A DNA stretch of 5,432 nt from Thermomonas sp. (GTDB lineage: Bacteria; Pseudomonadota; Gammaproteobacteria; Xanthomonadales; Xanthomonadaceae): NCBI GenBank assembly GCA_024711415.1, contig JANJSW010000105.1, forward strand, positions 1-5,432. Reading direction: 5' to 3'. Positions 4,532 to 5,432 of the stretch are shown here, one piece after another (the first letter of the stretch is position 1; the number at the start of each line of letters is the position of its first letter). Below the pieces are notes generated by a model. The model had not been told where the DNA came from and made no database searches. It worked only from the letters and a program-made list of their open reading frames with translations. The position numbers and the translations under genes are program-made.

Positions 4532-5432
<901 letters not shown>

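Overview
The window is uniformly GC-rich. Its proteins look like those of a gammaproteobacterium of the Xanthomonadaceae (Lysobacter, Luteimonas or Stenotrophomonas type). This placement is an inference from the character of the SufT, PntB and sigma-factor proteins and from the secreted vibriolysin/pseudolysin-like protease; no search was run. I see no tRNA or rRNA gene, CRISPR array, insertion sequence, integrase or phage gene.

Layout. (1) Positions 1-1147, minus strand: a three-gene cassette transcribed leftward. It holds an ECF-like sigma-70 factor, a small single-span membrane protein that is a candidate anti-sigma factor, and a secreted DUF3106-type protein cut by the window edge. The genes overlap by 4 nt or are 3 nt apart, so they are almost certainly one translationally coupled operon. 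(2) Positions 1316-2997, plus strand: the membrane subunit alpha-2 (pntAB) and the beta subunit (pntB) of the proton-translocating NAD(P) transhydrogenase, coupled through a GTGA overlap. The NAD(H)-binding alpha-1 subunit (pntAA), usually encoded just upstream, is not here; the divergent sigma operon occupies its place. (3) Positions 3022-3435, minus strand: a four-helix inner-membrane protein of unknown function, convergent with pntB. (4) Positions 3548-4099, plus strand: sufT, an Fe-S maturation factor of the MIP18/DUF59 family, divergent from the membrane protein and without other suf genes. (5) Positions 4100-4537: a 438-nt non-coding region rich in inverted repeats with an AT-richer centre. 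(6) Positions 4538-5432, plus strand: the 5' part of a secreted M4 (thermolysin/pseudolysin-like) zinc metalloprotease precursor, running off the right edge before the catalytic HExxH motif.

Functionally this looks like ordinary chromosomal backbone (redox balance, Fe-S assembly, stress-type sigma control, secreted protease), not a mobile island. I did not find a clearly new system. The points most worth a second look are the orphaned two-gene transhydrogenase operon, the sigma/membrane-protein/DUF3106 trio, and the stacked dyad symmetries upstream of the protease gene.
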